Source: JADLDB01 sp040755835 (GTDB taxonomy: Bacteria > Myxococcota > Myxococcia > Myxococcales > Myxococcaceae). Taken from it: a stretch of DNA of 64,000 bases. How positions within the stretch are numbered: position 1 is the stretch's first letter; each line of letters starts with the position of its first letter. The stretch spans positions 82,504 through 146,503 of the forward strand of contig JBFMAB010000122.1 in the NCBI GenBank assembly GCA_040755835.1. Direction: 5' to 3'. Both the position numbers and the translations under genes were made by a program. The notes under the pieces were generated by a model. That model made no database searches. It saw only the letters and a list, made by a program, of their open reading frames with translations, and was not told the DNA's origin. This document shows, piece after piece, positions 10,201-19,457 of the stretch.

Positions 10201-10211
10201 CGGGCCGCGCG

Positions 10212-11195
10212 TCAACGCGACGGCGGCGGCGGCGGCGCGGCGATGAAGCCGGGCTGCGGCGAGGATGGCGCGGCGGCGGGCGCCTTCGGGTCCACGACGA
10301 TGGCCGCGAGCGCCGACTCGTTGACCTCGAAGTGGGCCTGCTTCTTCAGGCGCTCGAGCAGTGCGCGGAAGCGGTCCTGCCTGGTCTCGTTGAGCAGCAC
10401 CTGCTGAATCGACGGGCGCGCCTGCTCCAGCGACAGGTTGAGGGCGATCTGCCGGCCCTGCAGCTTGACGATGTGAAAGCCCTTGTCCGTCTCGACGAGG
10501 TCGGGCGCGACGTCGCCGACCTTCTGCAGCGCGGCGGCGGCCTTCACCAGCGCGTCGCCGTACTGCTTCGCGAGCTCCTCGTCGGCGAGGAAGCGGAGGT
10601 CGCCGTCGAGCTCCCTCGAGCGCGGATCCTCCGAGCGCTCGCGGGCCAGCTTCGCGAAGGCGGCGTAGTCGAGCGGCGCCAGCGCCTTCACCTGCGCGAG
10701 GACCTCCTCGGCCTGCGCGCGGTGCTCCTTCGTGAAGAAGATGTGCGAGAGCCGGGTCATCGCGGGCTTCACGTAGTCGGACTGGTGCGCCTGGTAGTAC
10801 TCGGCGACCTGCGCGTCGGTGACCTGGCTCGCGTTGCCTTCGATTTCCTTCTTGAGCAGCAGCTGCACCATGACGCGCTTGGCGGTCTCGACGACCTCCG
10901 GGTCGTTCGCGAGGCCCTGGCGGACGGCTTCCTGCGAGAGGAGCTCGAAGCGGACGAGGCCGTCGACGTATTCGCGGCGCTGCTCGACGGTCTGGTAGCG
11001 CGCGCGGGCGTACGGGTTCATCTCGGCGAAGCGCTGGTTGAGCTCCCGGTCGGTGATGGTGTCGCCGCCGAAGCGGGCGACCCAGGTGCCGCCGGTCGCG
11101 CCGGGCACCGGGCGGCGGCGGAAGTCGACCTTCGCGGTGCCGGTCTCGTTGCAGGCGGTGAGGAGGAGGGCGGTGACGAGGGCGAGGTGACGCAT
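10212..11195 (-). CDS. PpiC-type peptidyl-prolyl isomerase lipoprotein
   Basis: A 327-residue lipoprotein with lipobox LLLTAC at the end of the signal peptide (MRHLALVTALLLTAC). A SurA-type N-domain is followed by a parvulin domain with RLSHIFFTKEHRAQAEEVL, RSEDPRSRELDGDLRFL and KGFHIVKLQGRQ. The C-terminus ends in a Pro/Ala-rich tail (AAPPPPPSR). The function is periplasmic folding of exported proteins. It converges on the hybrid kinase gene with only 11 bp between stops. It is the most upstream of the three leftward foldase genes of the window. Confidence 0.88.
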   Translation of the reverse strand: MRHLALVTALLLTACNETGTAKVDFRRRPVPGATGGTWVARFGGDTITDRELNQRFAEMNPYARARYQTVEQRREYVDGLVRFELLSQEAVRQGLANDPEVVETAKRVMVQLLLKKEIEGNASQVTDAQVAEYYQAHQSDYVKPAMTRLSHIFFTKEHRAQAEEVLAQVKALAPLDYAAFAKLARERSEDPRSRELDGDLRFLADEELAKQYGDALVKAAAALQKVGDVAPDLVETDKGFHIVKLQGRQIALNLSLEQARPSIQQVLLNETRQDRFRALLERLKKQAHFEVNESALAAIVVDPKAPAAAPSSPQPGFIAAPPPPPSR

Positions 11196-11358
11196 GGCGC
11201 GTGGACTAGCAGAGGCCGGCGGTGCGCGTCCCGAGCGGCGTGGCGTGGACGGGGCGGGCTCGAGGGGAGTGGCGGCGGACGGTGCGGTCGCGCTGCCCGA
11301 CCCATGAGCTCCTCGGCGCGAGATGTCTGGTGACTCCACTGGCTCGCGCGTCGAGCCT

Positions 11359-11496
11359 GTACTCATTGATGACAGCCAGGCTGGGTCGCCGCTTTTCCGA
11401 ATCGTCAGGTACTTGACGATTTGGAGGCCCGGAATTCGTCAAGTACGCACCCATCTGGAAAAGGGTCGGGCCTGCCCCGCTGTCGTCATGGAGTAC
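11359..11496. repeat. 138-bp imperfect palindrome (61-bp arms, 16-bp loop)
   Basis: Positions 11359-11419 and 11436-11496 are inverted copies of each other. The innermost 11 bases are a perfect inverted repeat (GTACTTGACGA and its complement), the outermost 16 bases match at 13 positions, and a CTTTTCC block in the middle is also conserved; the arms agree at roughly three quarters of positions overall. The segment is less GC-rich than its surroundings and lies in a 431-bp stretch (11196-11626) without a convincing gene. It could be a miniature transposable element, a structured RNA, or a large operator region for the MarR gene at 11627. Confidence 0.7.
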
Positions 11497-11626
11497 CGCC
11501 TGTGTCGCGCGTGCGGAAATCCGGCGACGGAGTCGAGGGGCTGGTTGGGCTCGGCGAGGTGCCCAGTCCCCTCGCCGCCGGCCCGCCCCGAGGCCGCATG
11601 TCAGCCCCACGTGCGACAACGGGCCG

Positions 11627-12058
11627 GTGAGCCATCGAACGCCGACCTTGATCAGCTGCCTGCGCCTCGGCCGCCTCGCAGAGGCCACCACGAACATCCA
11701 TCTCGGGGCGCAGGGCTTCGACGCCACCGCCTTCCTCCTCCTCACGCTCCTCGACGAGGAAGGGCCCGCGGACTCGGCCGCGGGGCTCGGGCAGATGGTC
11801 GGCCTGTCGCGTCAGGCCGCTCACCAGGCGCTCGAGCGACTCGAGCGCGACGACCTGGTGCGCCGCGCTCCGAGCCGCGAGGACCGTCGCGCGATCACCT
11901 GGCACCTCGAGCCGCGCGGTCGAAGGTGGCTCGAGTTTCTTCGAGGGCTGCTCGGCGACGTCGAGCACCGGCTTTGCCGCGCGGCGGACGCCGGCGCCGT
12001 CGAGCGCCTCCGCGACGCCCTGCCGCCGCCGATTCGCCTCGCCGGCTACGACGGCTGA
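11627..12058 (+). CDS. MarR-family transcriptional regulator
   Basis: A 143-residue protein starting at GTG 11627. It has the winged-helix pattern of MarR proteins: FDATAFLLLTLLDEEG, then GLGQMVGLSRQAAHQALERL (helix-turn-helix) and DLVRRAPSREDRRAITWHL (wing with the DxR motif). MarR proteins are dimeric DNA-binding regulators, often responsive to small aromatic ligands. The 138-bp palindrome upstream at 11359-11496 may contain operator sequences. Its stop is 4 bp from the end of the convergent Usp gene. Confidence 0.8.
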   Translation: MSHRTPTLISCLRLGRLAEATTNIHLGAQGFDATAFLLLTLLDEEGPADSAAGLGQMVGLSRQAAHQALERLERDDLVRRAPSREDRRAITWHLEPRGRRWLEFLRGLLGDVEHRLCRAADAGAVERLRDALPPPIRLAGYDG

Positions 12059-12062
12059 TCCC

Positions 12063-13421
12063 CTACGCGTTGGGCGGCCGCACCACGAACACCGGCTGGT
12101 GCGCGTGCCGCAGCACTGCCTCGGCGACGCTGCCGAGCAGCGTGCGCGCCAGCCCGCTGCGCCCGTGCGACGCGATGACGATGGCGTCCGCGCCGAGCCG
12201 CTCCGCCGCCTCCACCAGCGCCTTCGCCGGCTCCGCCGAGCGCAGCACCTCGGTGCGCGTCACCACGTTGCGGTCCGCGGCCTCGGGCGCCACCAGCTCG
12301 CGCAGCTTCGCGGCCACCTCGGCCTCCACCTTCGCGCGCGTCTGCGGCCCCGCCGCCTCGGGCAGGTAGCGGTCCAGAAGCTCGCCCGCCACGCCGTCCA
12401 CCAGCGTCACGTGCGTCAAATAGACCTCTCCGCCCGCGTCCACCAGCGTGTAGGCCCACGGGATGGCCGCGTTGCCCAGCGCCGAGAAGTCCGTCGTCAC
12501 CAGCACCCGCTTCAGCCGCGGCGGCGACGTGAAGAGGCCGGCCGGCTTGCCGTCCGGCGGCACCACCGCCACTGACATGCGCGAGAGGTGCAGCGCCGCG
12601 GCCGAGACGCTCCACATGCGCGCCAGGCCCGTGCGCCCGTGCGTGCCCACCACCACCAGCTGGCAGCGCTCGGCCTCGGCCAACTCGAGCAGGTGGTCGG
12701 CCACCCGCCCCACGCCCAGCCGCGCGCGGTACGCCAGCTCGCCCTGGCCGGCCAGCTTCGGCACGCGCCGCTTCAGGTCGCGCTCGATGAGGTGCTCCAC
12801 CGCGGGGTCCGGGTCGGTGAACGAGTAGCGCCGCCCCAGGCCGTAGCGCTGGTGCGCCTCGTCGGCGTAGTAGACGCGGCCCACCACCACGTCGACCGGC
12901 GCCGCGCCGCGCAGGTGTTCCACCCACCGCACCGCGCTCGCGCTCGCGTCGCTGTCGTCGACGCCCACCAGCACCTTCAGCGGCGTGCCGCGGCTCCACG
13001 CCGCGAACGGGTCGCCGTCGCGCACCACCAGCACCGGGAAGTCAGTGGCCGTCGCGAGCCGCTCGCTGGTGCCGCCCAGCTTCACCAGCGCGCCCGCGCC
13101 GTGGCCGGCGCTGCCCACCACCACCAGCGTCGCCTTCTTGAGCTTCGCGAACTCCCGCAGCACCGCGTCGGTGCGGCCGCTCAGCACCTGCGTCTGCACC
13201 GCCCCCTTCGCCAGCGCCCCGAGCGCGCCGGCCTCCGCCTCGAGGCGCCGCCCCACCATCTGCATCACCTTCTGGCGCGCGTCCGACTCCATCGCCTCCA
13301 CGTCGGGCTCCAGCACGTGCACCAGCCACAGCTCCTCGCCCAGCTTTCCGGCCAGCGCTGCCGCGGCCGTCTGCGCCGCCCTGCCCCAATCCGAGAAGTC
13401 CGTTCCGCAGATCAGCGTCAT
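12063..13421 (-). CDS. Universal stress protein with three Usp domains
   Basis: A 452-residue protein made of three UspA-like units at about 1-137, 148-295 and 305-452. Each has the Usp beginning (LICGTDFSDWGR, VLVGVDDSDASA, VLVTTDFSALGN). The nucleotide-binding motif Gx2Gx9GS/T is clearest in the second (VVGTHGRTGLARMWSVS) and third (IASHGRSGLARTLLGSVA). Most bacterial Usp proteins have one or two domains, so three is less common. An AGGAG site precedes the ATG at 13421. It is divergent from the lipoprotein gene at 13596. Confidence 0.9.
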   Translation of the reverse strand: MTLICGTDFSDWGRAAQTAAAALAGKLGEELWLVHVLEPDVEAMESDARQKVMQMVGRRLEAEAGALGALAKGAVQTQVLSGRTDAVLREFAKLKKATLVVVGSAGHGAGALVKLGGTSERLATATDFPVLVVRDGDPFAAWSRGTPLKVLVGVDDSDASASAVRWVEHLRGAAPVDVVVGRVYYADEAHQRYGLGRRYSFTDPDPAVEHLIERDLKRRVPKLAGQGELAYRARLGVGRVADHLLELAEAERCQLVVVGTHGRTGLARMWSVSAAALHLSRMSVAVVPPDGKPAGLFTSPPRLKRVLVTTDFSALGNAAIPWAYTLVDAGGEVYLTHVTLVDGVAGELLDRYLPEAAGPQTRAKVEAEVAAKLRELVAPEAADRNVVTRTEVLRSAEPAKALVEAAERLGADAIVIASHGRSGLARTLLGSVAEAVLRHAHQPVFVVRPPNA

Positions 13422-13595
13422 GGCGTTCTCCTCTCGGGAGGCCCGTGTTTCATCGGACGTGCCGACGTCGTCTCGGGCCTCTGCACGGCCGGCGAACGCA
13501 GGCGCTGCGCCGGGCGCCGCGAGGCCGAAAAACCTGCGCCTCCGCGCGCGGAGGACGCTCGTCCGCCGCGAGGCCGTGTGGTTGGCTCTGGAGTC

Positions 13596-14234
13596 ATGAG
13601 GCGAGCCGCGCTGGCCGTGGTGGTGCTGACGCTGAACGTGGGGTGCGCCGCCATCTTCACGGGCACGCGGCAGGAGATTTCCGTCATCTCCACGCCGCCG
13701 GGCTCGACGGTGGTGGTGCTGGGCGGCACGGCCGCCAACGTCGCGCTGCGCGCGCGGCAGGTGTCGGACCTGCGCGAACCCGCGCTGGCGTTGCTCGGGC
13801 CCGCGCTGCCCGAAGAGGCGCGCGCCGTGGTGCAGGCGTGGTCCATCGACGAACTGGTGACGAAGCTGGTGCTGCTGACGCGACTGTCCGAGCTGCCGCC
13901 GGAGCTGGTCGCCTCGGCCGGTGAGTTCCTGCGCCTCGTGCCACGTCCCATCGTCGAGAGGCTGTCGGAGATGCTCGGCATCGAAGGCGCCGGCGTCACG
14001 CCGACGCAGTACGAGCTCAAGAAGGGCAGGGCCTACGCGCTGGTCACCTGGCAGAAGGGCTACGGCGCGAAGCTGCTCAAGGTGGACACCACCTTCAACT
14101 GGGTGGTCCTCCTCAACATCTTCAACGGCATCATCCCCGGGCTCCTCGTCGACGGCCTGACGGGCGCGTGGCTCAACCTGACGCCGAAGGAAGTCGTCTA
14201 CACGCTCGAGCCGCTCCCGGCCGCGACGCCGTAG
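13596..14234 (+). CDS. Putative lipoprotein
   Basis: A 212-residue protein. The signal peptide ends at LNVGC, a lipobox. The mature start ISVISTPPGSTVVVLGG resembles the beginning of a PEGA-type surface repeat (SxPxGAxVxVxG). The C-terminal part VDTTFNWVVLLNIFNGIIPG followed by LLVDGLTGAW looks like the conserved hydrophobic segment seen in similar lipoproteins in which a short turn is followed by FNLLxGxIPGLIVDxxTGA. A large insert of about 100 residues separates the two. Function unknown. It converges on the pseudokinase gene with no gap. Confidence 0.65.
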   Translation: MRRAALAVVVLTLNVGCAAIFTGTRQEISVISTPPGSTVVVLGGTAANVALRARQVSDLREPALALLGPALPEEARAVVQAWSIDELVTKLVLLTRLSELPPELVASAGEFLRLVPRPIVERLSEMLGIEGAGVTPTQYELKKGRAYALVTWQKGYGAKLLKVDTTFNWVVLLNIFNGIIPGLLVDGLTGAWLNLTPKEVVYTLEPLPAATP

Positions 14235-16463
14235 CTACGGCTGCGCGACGCCCAGCGTGCCCGCCAGCGCGTTCACCACCGGCGCGGGGAAGCGGAAGCG
14301 CGTCTTGAAGCTGATCAGCGCCGGCGCCGCCACCTGCGGCAGCGGCTTGGCCTGGCCGACGTGCATCGCGAAGGCGAAGGCCACGCACAGCGCCTGCCCG
14401 ACCGCGCCGTCGGGCGCCGAGGCGGGGAAGTCCAGCAGCGGGCTGATCAGCGGCTCGTACTCGTCCCACGCGGGCCCCAGCACGCCCGACAGCGCCTCGA
14501 TGGTGGGCACGTCCCAGGGGGGCCGGCCATCGCGCAAATTCGCCGCCACCAGCGCCGACGTCGCCGCCTTCAACCGCCGCACGTCGCCGGGCAGCGCGCC
14601 GAGCCGCTCCGCCGTCGCCAGCGCCACCGATACGAGCTGCCACGCCTGCCGGCCGCGGTCGCCCAGCAGCGCGAGCAGCGTGTCCACCACGCGCAAGGCG
14701 GCGAGCGCCTCCCTGCCGTCGTCCGCGCGGGGTGCGTCGAGCGGCGCCGGCGCTTCAAGGAAGTGGCCCGCGACGGCCGGGGGGGCCGACGGGGCGGGCG
14801 TCATGGCGCGCGGCGCGGCGCCGGTGAAGATGCCGCTGCTGCCCGATGCGGGCGCACTCGCCGGGCCGGCGGTCCGCATCAGCGAGGACGGGCTGCTGCC
14901 GCGCTCGATCCAGTCGGCGACGTCGTCCTCCTCGCTGCCCGTGTAGAAGCGGTTGCGGGTGCGGCGAATCGCCACCTCGCCGCCACGCATCGCGACGATG
15001 CTCTTGACCCCCGACGCGGCCTTGAGCTGCTCCAGCGCCGCCGTGTCCATGGGGTTCTTCATGGCCACCACGAGCTGCGTGCCGCCTTTGAGCGCCAGCG
15101 GCACCAGGTCCAGCGCGCGGGCCAGCTCGAGCGGCACCCGCGCGAGCGCCTCGGGCTGCGCCGCCATGTCGCCCAGCTTCTTCGCGGTGACGGCCGGCGT
15201 CTTCGTCAGCTCGGCCAGGGTGGCGACGATGACGTCCTCGTCGATGCCCAGCGACTGGAGCGCGTCCGACAGCGTGCCGCCGTAGATGCCGACCTGCTCG
15301 AGCGCCTCGTCGAGCTGCGCTCTGGTCAGCAGCTTCTTCTCCACCAGCGCCGCGCCCAGCCTCAGGTCGCGAGGGCCGTGCCCGTCGTCGACGCCGTTGT
15401 CCGGCGCGGGCCGGGGGCCCTCGGGGGCCGCCGCCGGGCGCACTGCCTCGAGCTCGGTCCGCGACATCTTCCGCGTGGCGATGCGCGCCACCACCGCGCT
15501 GCCGGGCGGCGTCACCGACGGGCGCTCACTGCCCGGGCTGCCCGGCACCGGCGCCAGCGTCAGCGTGTGCCCGTCGCGCGGGAGCGAGGCGGCGATGCTG
15601 ACGCGGTCCGCGCAGGCCCGGGAGAACAGCCGCGCAATGTCCAGCTCCGGCGTCTTCCAGCCCGCCTTCGTCGAGGCCTGCTGCAGCACCGCGTCGACCT
15701 CCTCCAGCGAAGGCCGGTTCTCCTGAGCGGGCGCCAGCATCTGCATCAGCAGCGACGCGTAGGGCTCGGGCACCTGCTTGAGCGCGTCGCGCGACAGGCC
15801 CGTGAAGCGCTGGCAGGTGACGAGCGCCTGCGCGGCGTCGCCGGTGGAGAACAGCGGGCGCCCCAGCGCGAGCTCGTACAGCACCAGCCCCAACCGGAAG
15901 ACGTCGGTGGCCGGGCCGACCTGCTCGGCCAGCTGCTCCGGCGCGAGCGTCTGCGGCTCGGCGCGCGCGGGCCCCAGCGCCGGCGTCATGCCCGCGGCCG
16001 TCGCCACCGCCGCGTCCAGCAGGTACACCTCGCCCTGCGGCGTCAGGAGCAGCGTCGACGCGCACACGTCGCCGTGCACCACCGGCGGCGTACGCGCGTG
16101 CAGGTCCGCCAGCAGGTGCGCCGCGCGGCCCACCACCGCCAGGCCCTCGGCCGGCGCGATGAAGCCCCGGCGCTGCGCGAGCGCGTTCATCACGTGCCGC
16201 AGCGACTCGCCTTCGATGAGCTCCTGGACCAGGTACGTCACGCCGGCCGCCTCGCCCACCTCGTACAGCTCCGGCAGGCCCGGCCCGCGCGGCCACTGGT
16301 GCGTCGGCCCCAGGTACCGGCTCGCGAAGTCGCCGTTCTGCGCCCACGGCGAGACGAGGCGCTTGAGCACCACCGGCCGCGACGGGTTGTCCTGCATTCC
16401 GACGAAGGCCTCGAGGACGCTCGCCGCTTCGCTCAACCGTCGGGCGATGCGGTAGGTGCTCAT
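14235..16463 (-). CDS. Pseudokinase-like protein fused to an MshEN (GspE_N) domain
   Basis: A 742-residue protein. Residues 1-260 follow the Ser/Thr kinase fold but lack the glycine loop; K34 is kept, the catalytic loop reads HGDVCASTLLL instead of HRDxKxxN (K and N missing), and DFG is replaced by LDAAV at 149-153. It is therefore probably inactive. Residues 367-510 form an MshEN/GspE N-terminal domain (LGAALVEKKLLTRAQLDEAL, then a VPLELARALDLVPLAL stretch), a module that binds cyclic di-GMP in MshE. The C-terminal 190 residues are not recognised. The ATG at 16463 gives the kinase fold right at the N-terminus. This combination could link cyclic di-GMP to a kinase-like scaffold. Confidence 0.8.
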   Translation of the reverse strand: MSTYRIARRLSEAASVLEAFVGMQDNPSRPVVLKRLVSPWAQNGDFASRYLGPTHQWPRGPGLPELYEVGEAAGVTYLVQELIEGESLRHVMNALAQRRGFIAPAEGLAVVGRAAHLLADLHARTPPVVHGDVCASTLLLTPQGEVYLLDAAVATAAGMTPALGPARAEPQTLAPEQLAEQVGPATDVFRLGLVLYELALGRPLFSTGDAAQALVTCQRFTGLSRDALKQVPEPYASLLMQMLAPAQENRPSLEEVDAVLQQASTKAGWKTPELDIARLFSRACADRVSIAASLPRDGHTLTLAPVPGSPGSERPSVTPPGSAVVARIATRKMSRTELEAVRPAAAPEGPRPAPDNGVDDGHGPRDLRLGAALVEKKLLTRAQLDEALEQVGIYGGTLSDALQSLGIDEDVIVATLAELTKTPAVTAKKLGDMAAQPEALARVPLELARALDLVPLALKGGTQLVVAMKNPMDTAALEQLKAASGVKSIVAMRGGEVAIRRTRNRFYTGSEEDDVADWIERGSSPSSLMRTAGPASAPASGSSGIFTGAAPRAMTPAPSAPPAVAGHFLEAPAPLDAPRADDGREALAALRVVDTLLALLGDRGRQAWQLVSVALATAERLGALPGDVRRLKAATSALVAANLRDGRPPWDVPTIEALSGVLGPAWDEYEPLISPLLDFPASAPDGAVGQALCVAFAFAMHVGQAKPLPQVAAPALISFKTRFRFPAPVVNALAGTLGVAQP

Positions 16464-16709
16464 GCGCCAGGACGCTCTCTTGTCGGACCGGAAAACTTCC
16501 CCGGGATTGTACGCCGTGGCGCCGCGCGCGAGAGGAAAATCGTCACCCGTTTCCACGGGTAGGACACGCGCGCCTTGTCTTGAGGGGAGGGGGCGACGAG
16601 AGTCTCTGCCGGTGGCCGCGAATGGGGCCGCCGGGTCGGAACACCAAACATGGCGTGCGCGCCGGCCGGCCGGGCCCGCGCGGGCGAACACCCTGGAGCA
16701 CGAGACGTG

Positions 16710-17330
16710 ATGAATCTGCGAACGACGGCGTTGGCGATGCTGGTGCTGGTGGCGACGGCGTGCGGGCCGGTCGAGTACCGCCTCGACGAGACGAAGGGCA
16801 TTCCCCCGGTGACGGGCAGCACCGAGGTGCAGCTCGGCGGCTCCTTCACCTGCGGCCAGCCCATCACCTCGGGCCAGTACACCGTGACGACGAAGGTGGT
16901 GACGGGCGGCTGCGAGCTGACCTTCGACCAGGACGTCGAGGTGCTCAAGGCGAGCGACTACCAGAACCTCCCCGACCTGCAGGCCGCGTCGAACCTGCTG
17001 CAGCGCGTGGAGCTGACGGTGAAGAAGCTGGCCTTCACCGACGGGACGGGCGCGGCGCTCGACCTCCAGACGCGCATCACCTCGGCGACGCTGTCGGTGA
17101 ACGGGCAGGTGGTGGCCGAGAAGGCGACGCTGTCGAAGCTGCCGGCGGTGGTGTCGCTGCAGGGCGACGCGCTCTCCAGCGTGAAGGCGAAGGTGGACGC
17201 GCGACAACCCGCGAGCGTGCGCGCGCGCTGCGTGGTGGTGCTGCCGGACATGCCGGCCCCGCCCGACAGGCTGAAGATCGACTACGACGCGCAGCCCGCC
17301 ATCATCCTCGGGCCTGGCAAGATCCTCTGA
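16710..17330 (+). CDS. Putative lipoprotein of unknown function
   Basis: A 206-residue exported protein. The signal peptide MNLRTTALAMLVLVATAC ends in a lipobox. The mature part is beta-rich with two cysteines (FTCGQP and GGCELTF) that could form a disulfide and a third near the C-terminus (RARCVVVLP). No family is recognised. An in-frame GTG lies immediately before the ATG. The gene is divergent from the pseudokinase gene across about 245 bp. Confidence 0.6.
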   Translation: MNLRTTALAMLVLVATACGPVEYRLDETKGIPPVTGSTEVQLGGSFTCGQPITSGQYTVTTKVVTGGCELTFDQDVEVLKASDYQNLPDLQAASNLLQRVELTVKKLAFTDGTGAALDLQTRITSATLSVNGQVVAEKATLSKLPAVVSLQGDALSSVKAKVDARQPASVRARCVVVLPDMPAPPDRLKIDYDAQPAIILGPGKIL

Positions 17331-17670
17331 CGCGTCACGGCCGCACGCCCTCGGCGTCGAGCGGCGGAGGCTGACCGCTCATCCATCTCGCGCCGGGCGG
17401 GCGTGGCCTTTCGCTCCATCAGCCGGGCTGGGGCCACTGACGACGGGGCCTCGACCCGCCTGCTGGTCGCCTCGCGATGAGCCGGTTGGAGGTCGCCTTC
17501 ACCGGCGTCCAGCCACGCCGCTCCACCAGCGCGCGGACCTCGGCCAGCCCCTTCAGCCGCTCGTCGTGCCGTTCATCCTTCGGTTCGACGTCACTGGAGC
17601 TCCCGGAAACATGTCGCTTGGCGGGCCGAAGCGAGCCCAGCGAGAATCCCCAGCCGAAGGGACATGCACC
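17331..17670. other. Intergenic stretch without a supported gene
   Basis: No complete gene is evident in these 340 bp. The leftward strand has a stretch that reads like coding sequence (ERLKGLAEVRALVERRGW, about 17510-17580) but no start codon with a ribosome site, so it may be the remains of an old gene. A GAAGGGA ribosome site for the metallohydrolase gene is at its right end. Confidence 0.5.
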
Positions 17671-19359
17671 ATGCCGACGCCCGTCCGCGGCTTCGCCGAC
17701 CTCCACTCGCACCCGATGGCGCACCTCGGCATGGGCGGCAAGGCCATCGCCGGGCTGCCCTACTCGAAGAAGGGCTACGCCGACGCGCTGGCCAACTGCC
17801 AGGGCAGCGGCCGGCCGCACGACGTCTTCAACCACCCGTTCCTCGCGGCGCTGTTGCGCGGGTTGCTCGAGCAGCACGGGCCGTGCGGCTTCCCCACGTT
17901 CGCCGACTGGCCCACGCACCGCACCGTCTTCCACCAGCAGATGTACGTGGACTGGGTGAAGCGCGCGTACTCGCACGGCCTGCGGCTGATGTGCGCGCTC
18001 GTCGTCAACAACGAGCTCATGGCCCGGCATTTCGGCGCGGTCCGCTACTCGGACCCGAACATGCTGGACTCGCAGCTGAACGGGCTGAAGGACTTCGTCG
18101 CGTACGTCGACCAGGTGTCCGCGGACGCCGGCGTCCCGTCGTGGGTGGGCGTGGCGAAGTCACCCGCCGAGGCGCGGGCGCTCATCGCGCAGGACAAGCT
18201 GGCCATCGTCGTCGGCGTGGAGATGGACACCATCGAGTCGCTCGCGCGGCGCACGCCGCAGGACGAGCCCACCGACCACCCCGGGGACCAACCGTCGAAG
18301 CCCACGCAGTCGCTCAACACCACCCCGCTCACCGACGCGGAGGTCGACGTCGTCCTCGACCAGCTGGTGCAGAAGGGCGTGTCGATGGTGACGCCGGTGC
18401 ACCTCGCCGACAACAGCCTCGGCGGCACGGCCCTCTACGACGCGAACTTCGACCTGTTGAATCGCTGGCTGCGCGGCAGCTACTTCCAGGTGAAGGCCGA
18501 CGGCGGCGTGGCGTTCCAGCTGCGCGACTCGGCGGCGCTGGTGTTCGCCCGGACGGTGCTGGGCTTCGAGAGCCCGAGGTATGGCGCCATCAGCTGGACG
18601 CTGGGGCACGCGAACCAGCGCGGGCTGACGGCGCGCGGGCAGCGCTTCCTCGTCGGCGCGATGAAGAGGGGGCTGCTCATCGACGTGGACCACATGTCCC
18701 ACGCCACCACCGACGCCGCCATCGCGCTCGCGAAGCAGCACCAGTACCCGGTGCTGTCCAGCCACAGCGTCTTCCGCGACCTCGGCTACTGGCGCGACGA
18801 GGTGAAGGACCCGTACGGGTGGGTGCACGAAGGGATGAAGACGAGGCAGCAGGTCGACGACATCCTCGCGCTGGGCGGGCTGGTCGCGCCCATCACCAAC
18901 CAGCACCGCTGCAAGCAGCACGGCGCGCTCGTGCCCAACACGCAGCACGGCACCTCGCGCACCTGGGCGCAGGCCTTCCTCTACGCCGTCGACCGCGTCG
19001 CGGCCGCGGGGAAGGGCGGCGTCGCGCTGGGCACCGACTTCAACGGCTTCGCGCAGCAGCCGGGCGCGCGCTTCGTGCGCGGCGGACCGGTGGACGGCAC
19101 CGCGGTGCGCTACGACGACCCGCTGAGCGTCACCTTCTTCAGGAAGGAGAAGCTGTCGCGGAACAGGCTGCCCGGGCGTGCCAACCCCTTCGACGTCAAC
19201 TACGACGGGCTGGCCCACTACGGGCTGTTGCCCGACTTCCTCGAGGATTTGCGGAAGGTGGGCGTACCCGACTCGGCGCTGGACGAATTGTTCCATTCCG
19301 CCGAGCGCTTCCTGCAGTGCTGGGAGACGTGCCGGGCCCGGGCGCCCTTCATTCCGTGA
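17671..19359 (+). CDS. Membrane dipeptidase-like (M19 family) metallohydrolase
   Basis: A 562-residue protein with amidohydrolase-fold metal motifs in the M19 order: DLHSHPM with H12 and H14 near the start, an acidic VVGVEMDTIES region, LIDVDHMS, VLSSHS, and the terminal VALGTDFNG. M19 dipeptidases cleave dipeptides using two zinc ions. The protein is longer than the usual 330-400 residues, with an N-terminal insert of about 180 residues, so its substrate may differ. There is no signal peptide from the ATG at 17671, which is preceded by GAAGGGA. It stands alone, 98 bp before the CapA-like gene. Confidence 0.8.
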   Translation: MPTPVRGFADLHSHPMAHLGMGGKAIAGLPYSKKGYADALANCQGSGRPHDVFNHPFLAALLRGLLEQHGPCGFPTFADWPTHRTVFHQQMYVDWVKRAYSHGLRLMCALVVNNELMARHFGAVRYSDPNMLDSQLNGLKDFVAYVDQVSADAGVPSWVGVAKSPAEARALIAQDKLAIVVGVEMDTIESLARRTPQDEPTDHPGDQPSKPTQSLNTTPLTDAEVDVVLDQLVQKGVSMVTPVHLADNSLGGTALYDANFDLLNRWLRGSYFQVKADGGVAFQLRDSAALVFARTVLGFESPRYGAISWTLGHANQRGLTARGQRFLVGAMKRGLLIDVDHMSHATTDAAIALAKQHQYPVLSSHSVFRDLGYWRDEVKDPYGWVHEGMKTRQQVDDILALGGLVAPITNQHRCKQHGALVPNTQHGTSRTWAQAFLYAVDRVAAAGKGGVALGTDFNGFAQQPGARFVRGGPVDGTAVRYDDPLSVTFFRKEKLSRNRLPGRANPFDVNYDGLAHYGLLPDFLEDLRKVGVPDSALDELFHSAERFLQCWETCRARAPFIP

Positions 19360-19457
19360 CGCCCGTCGCGCTCGCGCTCTGACTGACTGACGCGCACAGG
19401 TCTGCAGCGACGAGGGCGGTGGATCTGCCACCGCCGCTTTGCGCCATACTCGCGCTT

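Noticed and set aside
17419..18030. Minus-strand frame ending in basic sequence at 17419
   Set aside because: Most of it overlaps the M19 hydrolase gene in antisense; only a short stretch near 17510-17580 looks coding and it has no start.
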